A DNA stretch of 15,500 nt, taken from assembly GCA_964398785.1 (NCBI GenBank), contig CAYNNQ010000047.1:1-15500 (forward strand). Reading direction: 5' to 3'. This document shows, piece by piece, positions 1 to 8,440 of the stretch. The notes under the pieces are model-generated. The model was not told where the DNA came from. It did not search any database and saw nothing but the letters and a program-made list of their open reading frames with translations. This DNA is from CAYNNQ01 sp964398785. GTDB lineage: Bacteria > Desulfobacterota > Desulfovibrionia > Desulfovibrionales > Desulfonatronovibrionaceae. Positions within the stretch are counted from its first letter, which is position 1; each line of letters starts with the position of its first letter. Made by a program: the position numbers and the translations under genes.

Positions 1-3000
1 TAAGAGACTGTAATTATCCGACTTTGCTACGGGCAGAAGGGAAACATAAATATAGACCTGGCCATTTTGGGTATATTTACAGGCGTTGCCCACTATATTG
101 AATAAAATCTGGGTTAGGCGGGTGCTGTCTCCAATCAATATCTGTGGGAGGTTTTCATCAAGCTCGATATGCAGGGTATTTCCATTCTGCTCTGCGGTCT
201 GTTTGAAAATATCTTTTATAGATTGAAAAATATCAGACAAATTGATTTCCTCTTCCTGGACTTCCATTTTGTCCGCTTCTATCTTGGACAAATCCAGGAT
301 GTCGTTCAAAAGCCTGTTAAGTCTTTGCGTAGATTGCAATGCCTTATTCAAATATTCATTTTGCTCATCATCCAGGCTACTCATCTGTAACAATTGCAGC
401 ATTCCCATAATGCCGTTTATCGGGGTCCTTATCTCGTGGCTCATATTTGCCAAAAATTCGGATTTGGCTTTATTAGCGGATTCTGCCTGTTCCTTGGCAG
501 ACCGCAACTCATCCTCAGCCAATTTGCGATCAGTTACATCCCATACAGTGGATACCACCAGATTATCATCTGGAAGCGGAATATTCTGGGCGGTAATATA
601 GAATGTTTCCCGCCCAGGTCGAATAACAGGCACGTCCTTCCAGAACATCCGTTCAGGGTCACCACTGGCGCAATCCTCAAGTACCCTTTGTTTTATCTTT
701 TCCCTGAATTCCGGCTCTTGATACACAGCTTCCCAAAAATCTTTTTCAGCCAGATCCTCTCTGGTAGTTCTATAAAATTTAACAAAATTGTCATTCATAT
801 AATTAAATTGTACTTGTGGGTCCACTGAATTGATGGCTACTCCTACAGGAAGATTATCCAAAGTTGACTTGATAAATGCTTTTTGTTCCTGGAACATCTC
901 CTCTGTGCGCTTCCTTTCCGTTATATCAATTGCAGAGGCTATACTTTGATTGGTTCCGGGAATCATGTCTACAGCCAGCAAAACATTCAACTCTTCACCG
1001 TAGCGATTGATGAAACGAAACTCGTATTGGCTTGGAGCGGCATCAGGTTCCTGGCGTCTTAGATCATGGCTTTCCTTCATCCAGAAAAGATCATCGGGGT
1101 GCGCAAACTCGGTCCAGGATTTCTTCCCCTCGATCTCTTCCCTGAAATATCCGGAGATGCTCTCGAAGTTGGAATTAGCTTGTCTGATGGTGGTATCCTC
1201 TTCAATAATAAACATTGCAGTGCCGGAGGTCTCGAATATGGCCCGATAGTAGTTTTCCGACCTTCGCAGGGATTTTTCGGCTTTCTTCCGTTCGGTAATA
1301 TCTTCATGGCCTACTACCACTCGTCTTGGCGGGGCTTCTGAAAAAGGAGTGACTCGACCTATGAACCACCGGAACTTGTCCTGTGAATGACATGGATATT
1401 CCAGGCTAAAGGAATCCCTCTCGCCGGCAATAACCATACGAATCCCCTGAGAGAAAGGCTCGGCCTCTTCTGCATGCTCTCCCGCAGCTTTGTCACATAT
1501 GGAAAGATAGTTTACGCCTTCTGAAACGTAATTTGCGGGAATGTCATTTTCTTCGGCAAAATCTTTCCAAGTCTGATTTACCAGAATTATATTTCCATGT
1601 TCATCCAGCACTGCAATATGATAAGACAGGCTATTCAAAGTGGAATCAAAAAACAGGTTGAGATCACGCACCTTTTCCTCGTCCTGTTTGTGCTGCACAA
1701 TCTCCCAAGTTACATTAGCAAAAAAGGACACTATCTCCTGATCCTTTTCCGTATAATCAGCTGGCTTGTTACCTACTCCCATGATAGCCATGATCCTGTC
1801 TCCACGCATTACCGGAGTCACGAGTTCACGCGTCACTCCAGGATGCCCTTCTGGCAGTCCTTGCCGGTGAGGCAATGAAGAATAGTCATTGTGGATCAAA
1901 GTTCGTTTTTGCCTTACACAATCCACCCATACACCGGCCTTATCAAGGGAATAGTGCATCCCCTTGGCCTCAATACTGCAAAACTCCCGAAGTGTCTGCG
2001 TAGACCACTGCTGCAGGGTCAGGTTTTTCTGATCCGAATGTACAAGGTGATAAAATCCTATAGGGCTATACACAAACTTGCCCACTTCATCCAACATTTT
2101 TCTCAAAAGCTCATCCATGCTATGTGAAGCCGCATATTCCATGAGTTCCAAGCGTTTTTCGGTTAATTGCCTGGAAATATACTCCTCTGTCACATTGCGA
2201 AAAACCAGTACCACCCCGGTTATTTCACCTTGATCATTTCGGATCGGAGAGGCTGAATCCGCAATCTGGTATTCTTCGCCGTCTTTGGCAATCAGAACGG
2301 TATGATTGGCCAATCCTTGTATCTTACCGCTTGATAATACTTTATCCACCGGATTCTCACATTTTTCTCTGGTTTCTGCCTGGACAATAGTAAATACCTC
2401 GGTCAAGCTCTTGCCTTGTGCTTCATACAGACTCCGTGCGGTCAATCCTTCAGCCACAGGGTTCATCCTGACAATGCAGCCATTTACATCAGTAGTGATT
2501 ACAGCATCACCAATGGAATGCAGGGTCTGACTCAGATTTTTTTCACTGTCACGCAGGGCTTCTTCAGCCTGTTTGCGTTCGGTGATATCCTGAACCATCC
2601 CTATGGAACGTATAACCGTTCCCTCTTGGTCGCGTTCATGAAAACATTTTTCGCGTACGTACCCAACTTCCCCTGTTTCTTTATGGACAATCCTGTGCTC
2701 CACCTCATAGCTATCTTTTCCTTCTTTTAATGAGGAAGTGTATGCAGCATCCACCTTTGAGCGATCATCGGGATGGACAAGATCCAAAAAATCCTGATAA
2801 CTGAGTTCGAACTCCTGGGGCTTAAAACCAAAAATACGATATGCCTCATCCGACCAAGTCAGAGTATTCCCAACAAGGTCTAGTTCCCAACTCCCTGTTT
2901 GAGATATTTCTTGCGTTTTATTCAGTAGATCCTCGCTTTTTCTCAGTCTTTCCTCGGCCTGTTTACGTTCGGTGATTTCCAGAGTTAACTCGGCTACCCT

Positions 3001-3294
3001 TTCCAGATTACCGTTATTCGAGTACAAAGGATAACTTCTGATGTGCCAGAACCTGCCATCTGGAGATTTAATTTCGTTTTCCTGTGGCTCTCCGGTTTCT
3101 ATGGTAAGTTGAACAGGACAATTCTCACAGGGAATCTGCCTACCGTGCCAGACTTGGTAACAATACCTACCCACAAGATTTTCCGGATTCTCGTTTACCG
3201 ATTCTCCCGCCTTCTTATTGGCCCACTGGATGCGCAGATTTAGATCCAAAGTGTTCATTAACTCGGAAACAGCATCATAAAAAGAGAGTTCCAT
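1..3294 (-). CDS. Multi-PAS/GAF sensor histidine kinase (3' end outside window)
   Basis: Cytoplasmic-looking sensor kinase. It starts at ATG 3294, with a GAGGG ribosome site at 3302-3306. The reading frame stays open for 1098 codons to the window edge. Visible order: PAS1 (~5-105), PAS2 (~125-235), PAS3 (~256-370), GAF (~395-535), PAS4 (~545-660), PAS5 (~675-790), PAS6 (~805-930), HisKA, then the start of HATPase_c. Most PAS modules end in the linker ITERKxAEE (107, 237, 666, 791). The phospho-acceptor is H953 in SHEIRTPINGIMG and the ATPase N box is N1066-N1070 (NIVGNACKYT). No membrane segments are seen, so it probably senses intracellular ligands or redox state. PAS1 carries C45, C56 and C59. 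The rest of the ATPase, and any receiver or Hpt domain, lies beyond the left edge. The stimulus and response regulator cannot be told from here. Confidence 0.93.
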   Translation of the reverse strand, partial: MELSFYDAVSELMNTLDLNLRIQWANKKAGESVNENPENLVGRYCYQVWHGRQIPCENCPVQLTIETGEPQENEIKSPDGRFWHIRSYPLYSNNGNLERVAELTLEITERKQAEERLRKSEDLLNKTQEISQTGSWELDLVGNTLTWSDEAYRIFGFKPQEFELSYQDFLDLVHPDDRSKVDAAYTSSLKEGKDSYEVEHRIVHKETGEVGYVREKCFHERDQEGTVIRSIGMVQDITERKQAEEALRDSEKNLSQTLHSIGDAVITTDVNGCIVRMNPVAEGLTARSLYEAQGKSLTEVFTIVQAETREKCENPVDKVLSSGKIQGLANHTVLIAKDGEEYQIADSASPIRNDQGEITGVVLVFRNVTEEYISRQLTEKRLELMEYAASHSMDELLRKMLDEVGKFVYSPIGFYHLVHSDQKNLTLQQWSTQTLREFCSIEAKGMHYSLDKAGVWVDCVRQKRTLIHNDYSSLPHRQGLPEGHPGVTRELVTPVMRGDRIMAIMGVGNKPADYTEKDQEIVSFFANVTWEIVQHKQDEEKVRDLNLFFDSTLNSLSYHIAVLDEHGNIILVNQTWKDFAEENDIPANYVSEGVNYLSICDKAAGEHAEEAEPFSQGIRMVIAGERDSFSLEYPCHSQDKFRWFIGRVTPFSEAPPRRVVVGHEDITERKKAEKSLRRSENYYRAIFETSGTAMFIIEEDTTIRQANSNFESISGYFREEIEGKKSWTEFAHPDDLFWMKESHDLRRQEPDAAPSQYEFRFINRYGEELNVLLAVDMIPGTNQSIASAIDITERKRTEEMFQEQKAFIKSTLDNLPVGVAINSVDPQVQFNYMNDNFVKFYRTTREDLAEKDFWEAVYQEPEFREKIKQRVLEDCASGDPERMFWKDVPVIRPGRETFYITAQNIPLPDDNLVVSTVWDVTDRKLAEDELRSAKEQAESANKAKSEFLANMSHEIRTPINGIMGMLQLLQMSSLDDEQNEYLNKALQSTQRLNRLLNDILDLSKIEADKMEVQEEEINLSDIFQSIKDIFKQTAEQNGNTLHIELDENLPQILIGDSTRLTQILFNIVGNACKYTQNGQVYIYVSLLPVAKSDNYSLL

Positions 3295-3534
3295 ATCTTG
3301 ACCCTCGTCATTTGTTTTACCAAAAGGGATTTAGCCCGAAAAATTTACCTAAATTTACTCTTGGTGTCGACCTTGTGGATAGGCAACGCACGGGCTTTGT
3401 TATTCATTTTTGCTGAAAGATGCCCGGTGTTGCGACCGCGCGATCCCTCCAAACAAAGGGTCTTCCCGGCAAAACAGTCTTGAAGCGAAAGATTCAGAGC
3501 AAAGCGATTCACAAAATACCATCCCCGGAGGACA

Positions 3535-3981
3535 CTACTTCTTTTCCATCCTTAGGATATCCACCAAATCATAGAAGATAAAAGCGACAAGCACAGTCCA
3601 ACCCACAAAATGGAAGCACACATTTCCAACAAGGGAAAGGCTGGCCTCTATTGAGTTCAGTACTGCGCTAATAAGAAAGACCGTACTTACCAGCATCAGC
3701 ATTCCCAAAAGGTGGGTGGCGGCATACATGAACCCATTTTTTTGTTCCCTGTAACTAACCGAGGTCCAAATCTGGCTAAGTGTGGCCCAAATAATGGGAA
3801 TGGCCACGAAATACAAAAGTAGGTTATCCTCTTCCGGCAGCCTAAAGTCCAGAAAAAACTCAAAAAACCAGACTCCGGCCACCAGAATAAAAACATCCCG
3901 GACCAAAACGAACATAAACATAAATTCCCTCCACTGTAAGTGGTTCTCCCTCCACTCGCGATGCCAAGTATCCGACATCAC
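3535..3981 (-). CDS. Small four-helix membrane protein, unknown function
   Basis: I do not recognise a family. The 148-residue product has four hydrophobic stretches (~20-42, 55-73, 86-108, 117-139) and short charged ends (MSDTWHREWRENH at the front, RMEKK at the end), so it is very probably an inner-membrane protein. The frame can begin at GTG 3981 or at the ATG directly after it (3978). Neither has a convincing Shine-Dalgarno, and ATG 3978 is a reasonable alternative. It lies 240 bp upstream of the sensor kinase on the same strand. It is divergent from the GntR regulator, and the shared intergenic region holds a GntR-type palindrome at 4037-4053, so it could be controlled by that regulator. 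Coding is supported by a full-length open frame with regular helix-like hydrophobic periodicity. The 3295-3534 gap behind it shows no recognisable signal. Confidence 0.7.
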   Translation of the reverse strand: MMSDTWHREWRENHLQWREFMFMFVLVRDVFILVAGVWFFEFFLDFRLPEEDNLLLYFVAIPIIWATLSQIWTSVSYREQKNGFMYAATHLLGMLMLVSTVFLISAVLNSIEASLSLVGNVCFHFVGWTVLVAFIFYDLVDILRMEKK

Positions 3982-4036
3982 AGGACATAGACAAAAAAAT
4001 AATTCCCTCTTGACACATCAAGCAATTCGTCATTAG

Positions 4037-4053
4037 AAATGGTCATACCATTT
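4037..4053. promoter_or_regulatory. Putative GntR/FadR-family operator
   Basis: AAATGGTCATACCATTT is a perfect 7-bp inverted repeat (AAATGGT / ACCATTT) around a 3-nt centre. Known FadR-subfamily sites such as those of PdhR and LldR have the form TGGTnnnACCA. It sits 118 bp upstream of the GntR gene's TTG start and 56 bp upstream of the divergent membrane gene, so autoregulation and shared control are both plausible. I found no second copy before betB or the binding-protein gene. No confident -35/-10 pair could be assigned; the AT-rich stretch 4081-4150 probably holds the promoter. Confidence 0.6.
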
Positions 4054-4170
4054 GGGGCGAAAAAAGGCCACATAAAAACCAAGTCAAAAACTTGTTAGTT
4101 GTAACCTGTTTTAATAATAGGTTTTTTTATATAAATCATTTTAAACACCTTTTAAAAATGTAGGACCAAA

Positions 4171-4956
4171 TTGGAAAACAACAAATTAAATTTTAACACA
4201 GCCCAACCCGGACGGGTCAGTGAAGACATTGCCCTGCAAATAGAGGCGGCAATCACCGAAGGCAAAATTCAGCCCGGAGAAAAGCTGCCCAGCGAAAGGG
4301 ACATGCAAAAACAGTTTGGGTGCGGGCGCGGTGTGGTCCGGGAAGCCCAGCAGATACTCCGGCAAAAAGGGCTGATCGAAATAAAGAAAGGCTCCAAGGG
4401 GGGAGCTTTCGTGAAACAGATGGAAGTGGCCAATGTCAGCGAATCTTTTACCATGTTTTTAAAACAGAAAAACATCCACCCGGAATCCCTTATTGAATTC
4501 CGGGAAAGCCTGGACCGGGCCATTACTTCCCTCGCTATTTCCCGCGGCAGCCAAGAAGAGAAGGACTCTCTGGTGCAAAAGACCCGGGAACTCGAAAAAT
4601 ATCTTTCCGGTAACAATCCGGATATGCATACGGTTGGGGAATTGGACCGGGCTTTGAATATCCAGCTGGCCCAAATGGCCAAAAACCCCATATTCGAATG
4701 GGTAATGCACGCCATTCAGCAGGGATTCAGTTCATTTGACTACGCCCTGTATGAGGACTCGGACTACCGGAACAAAACGGTGGCCAACTGGAAGGAAACA
4801 GCCAGGCAGATTGCCGCTGAAGAACCGCTAAAAGCCCTCAGATATATCGGCAACCATTACCTGATGCTCTATAAGTGTGTCCAGGAAAAAGAGGAACTCG
4901 CACCCAACCAGGCAAATCAACTGTTCAATACCCAAAAAACAAAAAACGAAGAATAA
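4171..4956 (+). CDS. GntR/FadR-family transcriptional regulator
   Basis: A 261-residue DNA-binding regulator. The start is TTG 4171, preceded by AGGA at 4162-4165. No ATG fits, because the winged-helix domain begins almost at once. The N-terminal winged HTH (~12-85) has the family pattern: IQPGEKLPSERDMQKQFG (33-50), GRGVVREAQQILRQKGLIE and the GGAF wing. The C-terminal part (~105-240) matches the all-helical FCD ligand domain: LIEFRESLDRAIT, ELDRALNIQL, and a final helix with H229. In metal-binding FCD proteins the motif is DxxFH. Here D159 is followed by N163 instead of His, and a second expected His position appears to be N206. It lies 17 bp upstream of betA and is surely cotranscribed with it, so it probably controls choline/betaine metabolism. 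The palindrome at 4037-4053 is its likely operator. Confidence 0.9.
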   Translation: MENNKLNFNTAQPGRVSEDIALQIEAAITEGKIQPGEKLPSERDMQKQFGCGRGVVREAQQILRQKGLIEIKKGSKGGAFVKQMEVANVSESFTMFLKQKNIHPESLIEFRESLDRAITSLAISRGSQEEKDSLVQKTRELEKYLSGNNPDMHTVGELDRALNIQLAQMAKNPIFEWVMHAIQQGFSSFDYALYEDSDYRNKTVANWKETARQIAAEEPLKALRYIGNHYLMLYKCVQEKEELAPNQANQLFNTQKTKNEE

Positions 4957-4973
4957 ACAATCCAGGAGTTAAT

Positions 4974-6611
4974 ATGCCCGCGAAAAACTATGATTACATT
5001 ATTGTCGGTGGAGGATCCGCAGGGAGTGTCCTTGCCAACCGCTTGAGCGCAAACCCCGAGAACAAGGTATTGGTTCTGGAAGCCGGTCGTCCGGACTACA
5101 AAATGGATTTCCGCATACACATGCCCGCTGCCTTGACCTACCCCCTGCAAGGTACGACCTACAACTGGTGGTACGACTCCGAGCCTGAGCCGTACATGCA
5201 CAACCGGCGGGTCTACCAGCCCCGCGGCAAAGTGCTCGGTGGATCCAGCTGTATTAACGGAATGATTTATATCCGCGGCAATGCCATGGATTACGAGAAA
5301 TGGGCCCGGGAAGAAGGACTGGAAAATTGGGACTACGCCCACTGTTTGCCCTATTTCAAGAGATTCGAGTGCCATCAGAGCGGGGCTGACGAGTACCAGG
5401 GATTTTCCGGTCCCTTGTACCTGACCACTCCGGAGTGCTCCAATCCGCTTTTCCAGTCCTTTTTCGAAGCAGTCCAGCAGGCAGGCCATCCTCTGACCAA
5501 GGACGTAAACGGTTATCAACAGGAAGGATTCTCTAAATTCGATGCCACAATATACAGATCCAGGCGCTGGAACGCGGCAAGGGCCTATGTCCATCCGGTC
5601 AAAAAGAGAAGGAACCTGGAAATAAAATGCCGGACATTGGTCAACCAGATACTTTTCGGCGGCAAGAAGGCCATAGGTGTAGAATACACCAAAGGGAAAA
5701 AGACTCACAAGGCCTACGGAGGAGAAATAATCTGCTGCGGCGGGGCAATAAACTCTCCGCAGCTTTTGCAGCTCTCCGGAATTGGAAATGCCAATGAACT
5801 TAAAGCCCTGGGAGTAAACGTGGTCCAGGATCTTCCCGGCGTGGGGGAGAATCTACAGGATCACCTGGAACTTTACGTGCAGTACGCCTGCAAAAAACCG
5901 GTCAGCATGTACCCGGCCCTTAAGTGGTACAACCAACCATGGATCGGCATGCAATGGCTTTTTGGACAAAAAGGCGCGGCCGCGACCAACCATTTCGAGG
6001 CCGGCGGCTTTATACGCAGCAATGACCAGGTCGATTATCCCAACCTGCAGTTCCACTTCCTGCCCCTGGCCATCCGTTACGACGGTACCGCACCCAACGC
6101 CGGGCATGGTTTTCAGCTGCACGTTGGCCCCATGTACTCCGACGCCCGGGGGCATGTAAAAATCCGGTCCACTGATCCCGGGGATTATCCGAAAATCCAG
6201 TTCAATTATCTGTCCACGGAAAAGGACAAGAAGGAATGGGTGGAAGCCATACGCTGTTCCCGGGAAATTGTGGAACAAGCCGCTTTCGACGAATTCCGAG
6301 GAGAGGAAATAGCCCCTGGTGCCGACCACCAGACCGATGAAGAAATCCTCGATTTTGTGGCCCGCGACGGGGAAAGCGCCTATCATCCCTGCTGTACCTG
6401 CAAGATGGGCTATGACCGCATGAGTGTTGTCGACTCCGACCTCAAGGTACATGGAGTGGAAAACCTTCGAGTGGTGGACGCCTCCATCATGCCTTCCATT
6501 ACCAACGGAAACATCTACGCCCCGGTAATGATGATCGCGGAGAAAGCAGCGGATATTATCCTGGGCAATACTTCGGAGCAGCCGTTGCATGTGGATTATC
6601 ACCAACCATAG
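4974..6611 (+). CDS. betA: Choline dehydrogenase (GMC oxidoreductase)
   Basis: FAD-dependent oxidation of choline to betaine aldehyde, the first step of glycine betaine synthesis, with electrons passed to the membrane respiratory chain. The start is ATG 4974, with AGGAG at 4964-4968; an upstream in-frame ATG lies inside the regulator gene and is not used. The product has 545 residues, close to the ~556 of Escherichia coli BetA, which it resembles throughout. Visible motifs: FAD dinucleotide-binding GGGSAG (12-17) after YDYIIV; the GMC signature around GKVLGGSSCINGMIYIRG; a choline-dehydrogenase-type stretch PVSMYPALKWYNQPWIG; catalytic H471 in YHPCCTCKMG; and the C-terminal FAD contact VVDASIMP. 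The position usually occupied by catalytic Asn in GNxN is Y515 (NGNIYAPVMM). The gene follows the regulator by 17 bp. Its stop codon directly abuts repeat A. Another alcohol substrate of the GMC family is possible but less likely given betB next door. Confidence 0.92.
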   Translation: MPAKNYDYIIVGGGSAGSVLANRLSANPENKVLVLEAGRPDYKMDFRIHMPAALTYPLQGTTYNWWYDSEPEPYMHNRRVYQPRGKVLGGSSCINGMIYIRGNAMDYEKWAREEGLENWDYAHCLPYFKRFECHQSGADEYQGFSGPLYLTTPECSNPLFQSFFEAVQQAGHPLTKDVNGYQQEGFSKFDATIYRSRRWNAARAYVHPVKKRRNLEIKCRTLVNQILFGGKKAIGVEYTKGKKTHKAYGGEIICCGGAINSPQLLQLSGIGNANELKALGVNVVQDLPGVGENLQDHLELYVQYACKKPVSMYPALKWYNQPWIGMQWLFGQKGAAATNHFEAGGFIRSNDQVDYPNLQFHFLPLAIRYDGTAPNAGHGFQLHVGPMYSDARGHVKIRSTDPGDYPKIQFNYLSTEKDKKEWVEAIRCSREIVEQAAFDEFRGEEIAPGADHQTDEEILDFVARDGESAYHPCCTCKMGYDRMSVVDSDLKVHGVENLRVVDASIMPSITNGNIYAPVMMIAEKAADIILGNTSEQPLHVDYHQP

Positions 6612-6720
6612 AGGCACCTGCAAAAAGTCCAAATCCGGAATCAAATGTACAGGTTATACTCAGCAACTCTGTGGTTTTACTTAGAACTGCCTGCAAAAAC
6701 ATATTTTTTGCAGGCGTATC
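6612..6720 (+). repeat. MITE-like interspersed element, copy A
   Basis: About 109 bp. The left end is AGGCACCTGCAAAAAGTC (from 6612, directly after the betA TAG). The right end is a palindrome with arms GCCTGCAAAAA and TTTTTTGCAGGC (6689-6715). The middle is the most diverged of the full copies, but CCGGAATCAAATGTACAG matches CCGGAGTTAAACGCACAG of copy E. No convincing direct-repeat flank is visible. It fills the front half of the betA-betB gap. Confidence 0.75.
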
Positions 6721-6773
6721 TTAACTCCGCTACTCCGATCCAAAAGAGCGGAAAAAAGCGGATAGATATAAAT

Positions 6774-6796
6774 CAGGGCCCGTAAATCGGGCCCTG
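6774..6796 (+). promoter_or_regulatory. GC-rich hairpin just upstream of the betB ribosome site
   Basis: Perfect 9-bp stem: CAGGGCCCG (6774-6782) pairs with CGGGCCCTG (6788-6796) around the loop TAAAT. It ends five bases before the betB GGAG (6802-6805). There is no T-tract after it, so it is not a classic terminator. It may stabilise a processed betB mRNA 5' end or modulate initiation. A weaker CCGCT/AGCGG pairing lies just upstream (~6727-6751). Confidence 0.6.
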
Positions 6797-6813
6797 CAAA
6801 TGGAGTAAGACTT

Positions 6814-8292
6814 ATGCAAAAAAAATTGATGTATATTGACGGAAAATGGACCTCGGCCCTTTCCGGGGAAACATCCAAAGTGATAAATCCCTGCAACCAG
6901 GAGACCGTGGCCGAAGCCCCCCAAGGCAACCGAAAAGACTGCCGGGAAGCGATTCGCGCTGCCCGCGAGGCTTTCGACAATGGACAATGGCCGAAACTTA
7001 CCGGTCAACAAAGAGGCGAGCTAGTCTATAAAATGGGAGAACTCATTGAACGCGACCAAGAGGAACTGGCTTTTCTGGAAACTCTGAACACGGGAAAAAC
7101 CGTGGAGGAAAGCCGTTGGGACATGGAGGATATAGCCGGTATATTCAAATATTACGGGGGGCTTGCGGACAAGGAAAATGGTGAAACAATCTCTTCTCCA
7201 GTACCGGACACAACCAGCGTGGCCGTCCGGGAACCGGTGGGAGTCTGCGGCCAGATATCCCCGTGGAACTACCCTCTTCTTCAGGCCGCCTGGAAACTGG
7301 CTCCTGCCCTGGCCGCAGGATGTACTGTAATACTTAAGCCGAGTGAAATAACTCCCCTGACCGCCTTAAAAGCCGCTGAACTGGCCGAGGAGGCGGGGAT
7401 ACCCGCAGGTGTTCTCAACGTTGTCCTGGGCCCCGGATCCAGCGTAGGGGCTGAACTCTCGGAAAGCCACGAAGTGGATCTGATATCTTTTACCGGAGGA
7501 ATTGTCACCGGGAAGAAAATAATAAAGTCCGCCAGTGAAAATGTAAAAAAGATTGCCTTGGAGCTGGGCGGAAAAAATCCGAATATAATCTTTGCCGATG
7601 CCGATTTTGACCTGGCTCTGGATCATGCGCTAAACGGCGTGTTTTTCCATGCGGGACAAATATGCTCAGCCGGAGCGCGCGTGTTGGTCCAGGAAGATAT
7701 ACACGATCGCTTCGTTGATGCTTTACGGGAAAGGATGTCTAAAATAAGGATAGGGGACGGTCGCGCGGAAAAAACACAAATGGGCCCGCTTATCTCCGCG
7801 GAACACCTGGCAAAGGTAGAGGAATATGTCCATCTCGCAAGTCAAGAAGGTGCCAATCTCCTTTTGGGCGGAAAAAGGCCGGATAGTCCGGAACTAAAAA
7901 ACGGCTTCTATTTCCTCCCCACCCTGTTTACCCAGTGTACTCAGGATATGCGCATAGTCCAAGAGGAAGTATTTGGTCCGGTCATAACCGTGGAAAAATT
8001 CCGCACAGAAGAGGAAGCGGTCCGGATGGCCAATGCGACCGTATACGGTCTATCCGCGGGATTCTGGACCAAGGATGCAGATCGTATAAAACGGGTATCC
8101 CCAAAGCTGCGTTTTGGTACAGTGTGGATAAACGACTTCAATGTCTATTTTACCCAGGCCCCGTGGGGCGGATACAAACAATCCGGGCTGGGCCGCGAAC
8201 TGGGCAAAACCGGCCTTGAAGAATACACGGAGATTAAACATATCTACCAAAACCACAACAATAAGGTAATTAACTGGTTCGGGAATGAATAA
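6814..8292 (+). CDS. betB: Betaine aldehyde dehydrogenase
   Basis: NAD(P)-dependent cytoplasmic oxidation of betaine aldehyde to glycine betaine, completing the pathway begun by BetA. It starts at ATG 6814 with GGAG at 6802-6805. The 492 residues are the normal length for the aldehyde dehydrogenase superfamily. Visible residues: N152 in SPWNYP (oxyanion hole), K175 in LKPSE (cofactor), SFTGGIVTG (225-233; BetB and GbsA often have Gly where other ALDHs have Ser), catalytic base E250 in LELGGK, nucleophile C284 in GQICSAGARV, and E385-F387 in QEEVFGPV. The C-terminal PWGGYKQSGLGRELG segment is also typical. It lies 202 bp after betA; the gap holds repeat A and a strong hairpin. Cotranscription with betA is likely but not shown. 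Close relatives act on other aldehydes, but the betA neighbour makes betaine aldehyde the best substrate guess. Confidence 0.93.
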   Translation: MQKKLMYIDGKWTSALSGETSKVINPCNQETVAEAPQGNRKDCREAIRAAREAFDNGQWPKLTGQQRGELVYKMGELIERDQEELAFLETLNTGKTVEESRWDMEDIAGIFKYYGGLADKENGETISSPVPDTTSVAVREPVGVCGQISPWNYPLLQAAWKLAPALAAGCTVILKPSEITPLTALKAAELAEEAGIPAGVLNVVLGPGSSVGAELSESHEVDLISFTGGIVTGKKIIKSASENVKKIALELGGKNPNIIFADADFDLALDHALNGVFFHAGQICSAGARVLVQEDIHDRFVDALRERMSKIRIGDGRAEKTQMGPLISAEHLAKVEEYVHLASQEGANLLLGGKRPDSPELKNGFYFLPTLFTQCTQDMRIVQEEVFGPVITVEKFRTEEEAVRMANATVYGLSAGFWTKDADRIKRVSPKLRFGTVWINDFNVYFTQAPWGGYKQSGLGRELGKTGLEEYTEIKHIYQNHNNKVINWFGNE

Positions 8293-8327
8293 TCCCGACT
8301 CCTCAATGTATAATGGGGATTTTGTTT
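8291..8327 (+). terminator. Weak possible terminator after betB
   Basis: AATCCC (8291-8296) can pair with GGGATT (8316-8321) around a 19-nt loop, followed by a T-rich run (TTTGTTT). The stem is short and the loop long, so termination here is only a possibility. It overlaps the betB stop codon. Confidence 0.3.
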
Positions 8328-8440
8328 CGTCGAAGAATTTTTTTCACTATACAAAGACATGAAAACTTGGTCCTTGTTTCCATTAATATATATAATTATG
8401 CCGTATTGTTGCATTTCGCATCAAGATGGAAATAAATCAG

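Noticed and set aside
3782..4036. 84-codon plus-strand frame opposite the four-helix membrane protein
   Set aside because: Low-complexity, Ser/Lys/Thr-rich antisense product with no ribosome site. The minus frame gives a regular membrane protein.
4875..4973. Upstream in-frame ATG for betA at 4875
   Set aside because: It overlaps the regulator gene by 82 bases and lacks homology to BetA N-termini; ATG 4974 has an AGGAG and starts right before the FAD motif.
4917..5708. Long minus-strand open frame (263 codons) opposite betA
   Set aside because: It is the antisense shadow of betA; the plus frame has full family motifs and a ribosome site.
5853..6644. Second long minus-strand open frame (263 codons) opposite betA
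   Set aside because: Antisense shadow of the betA C-terminal half. No family features.
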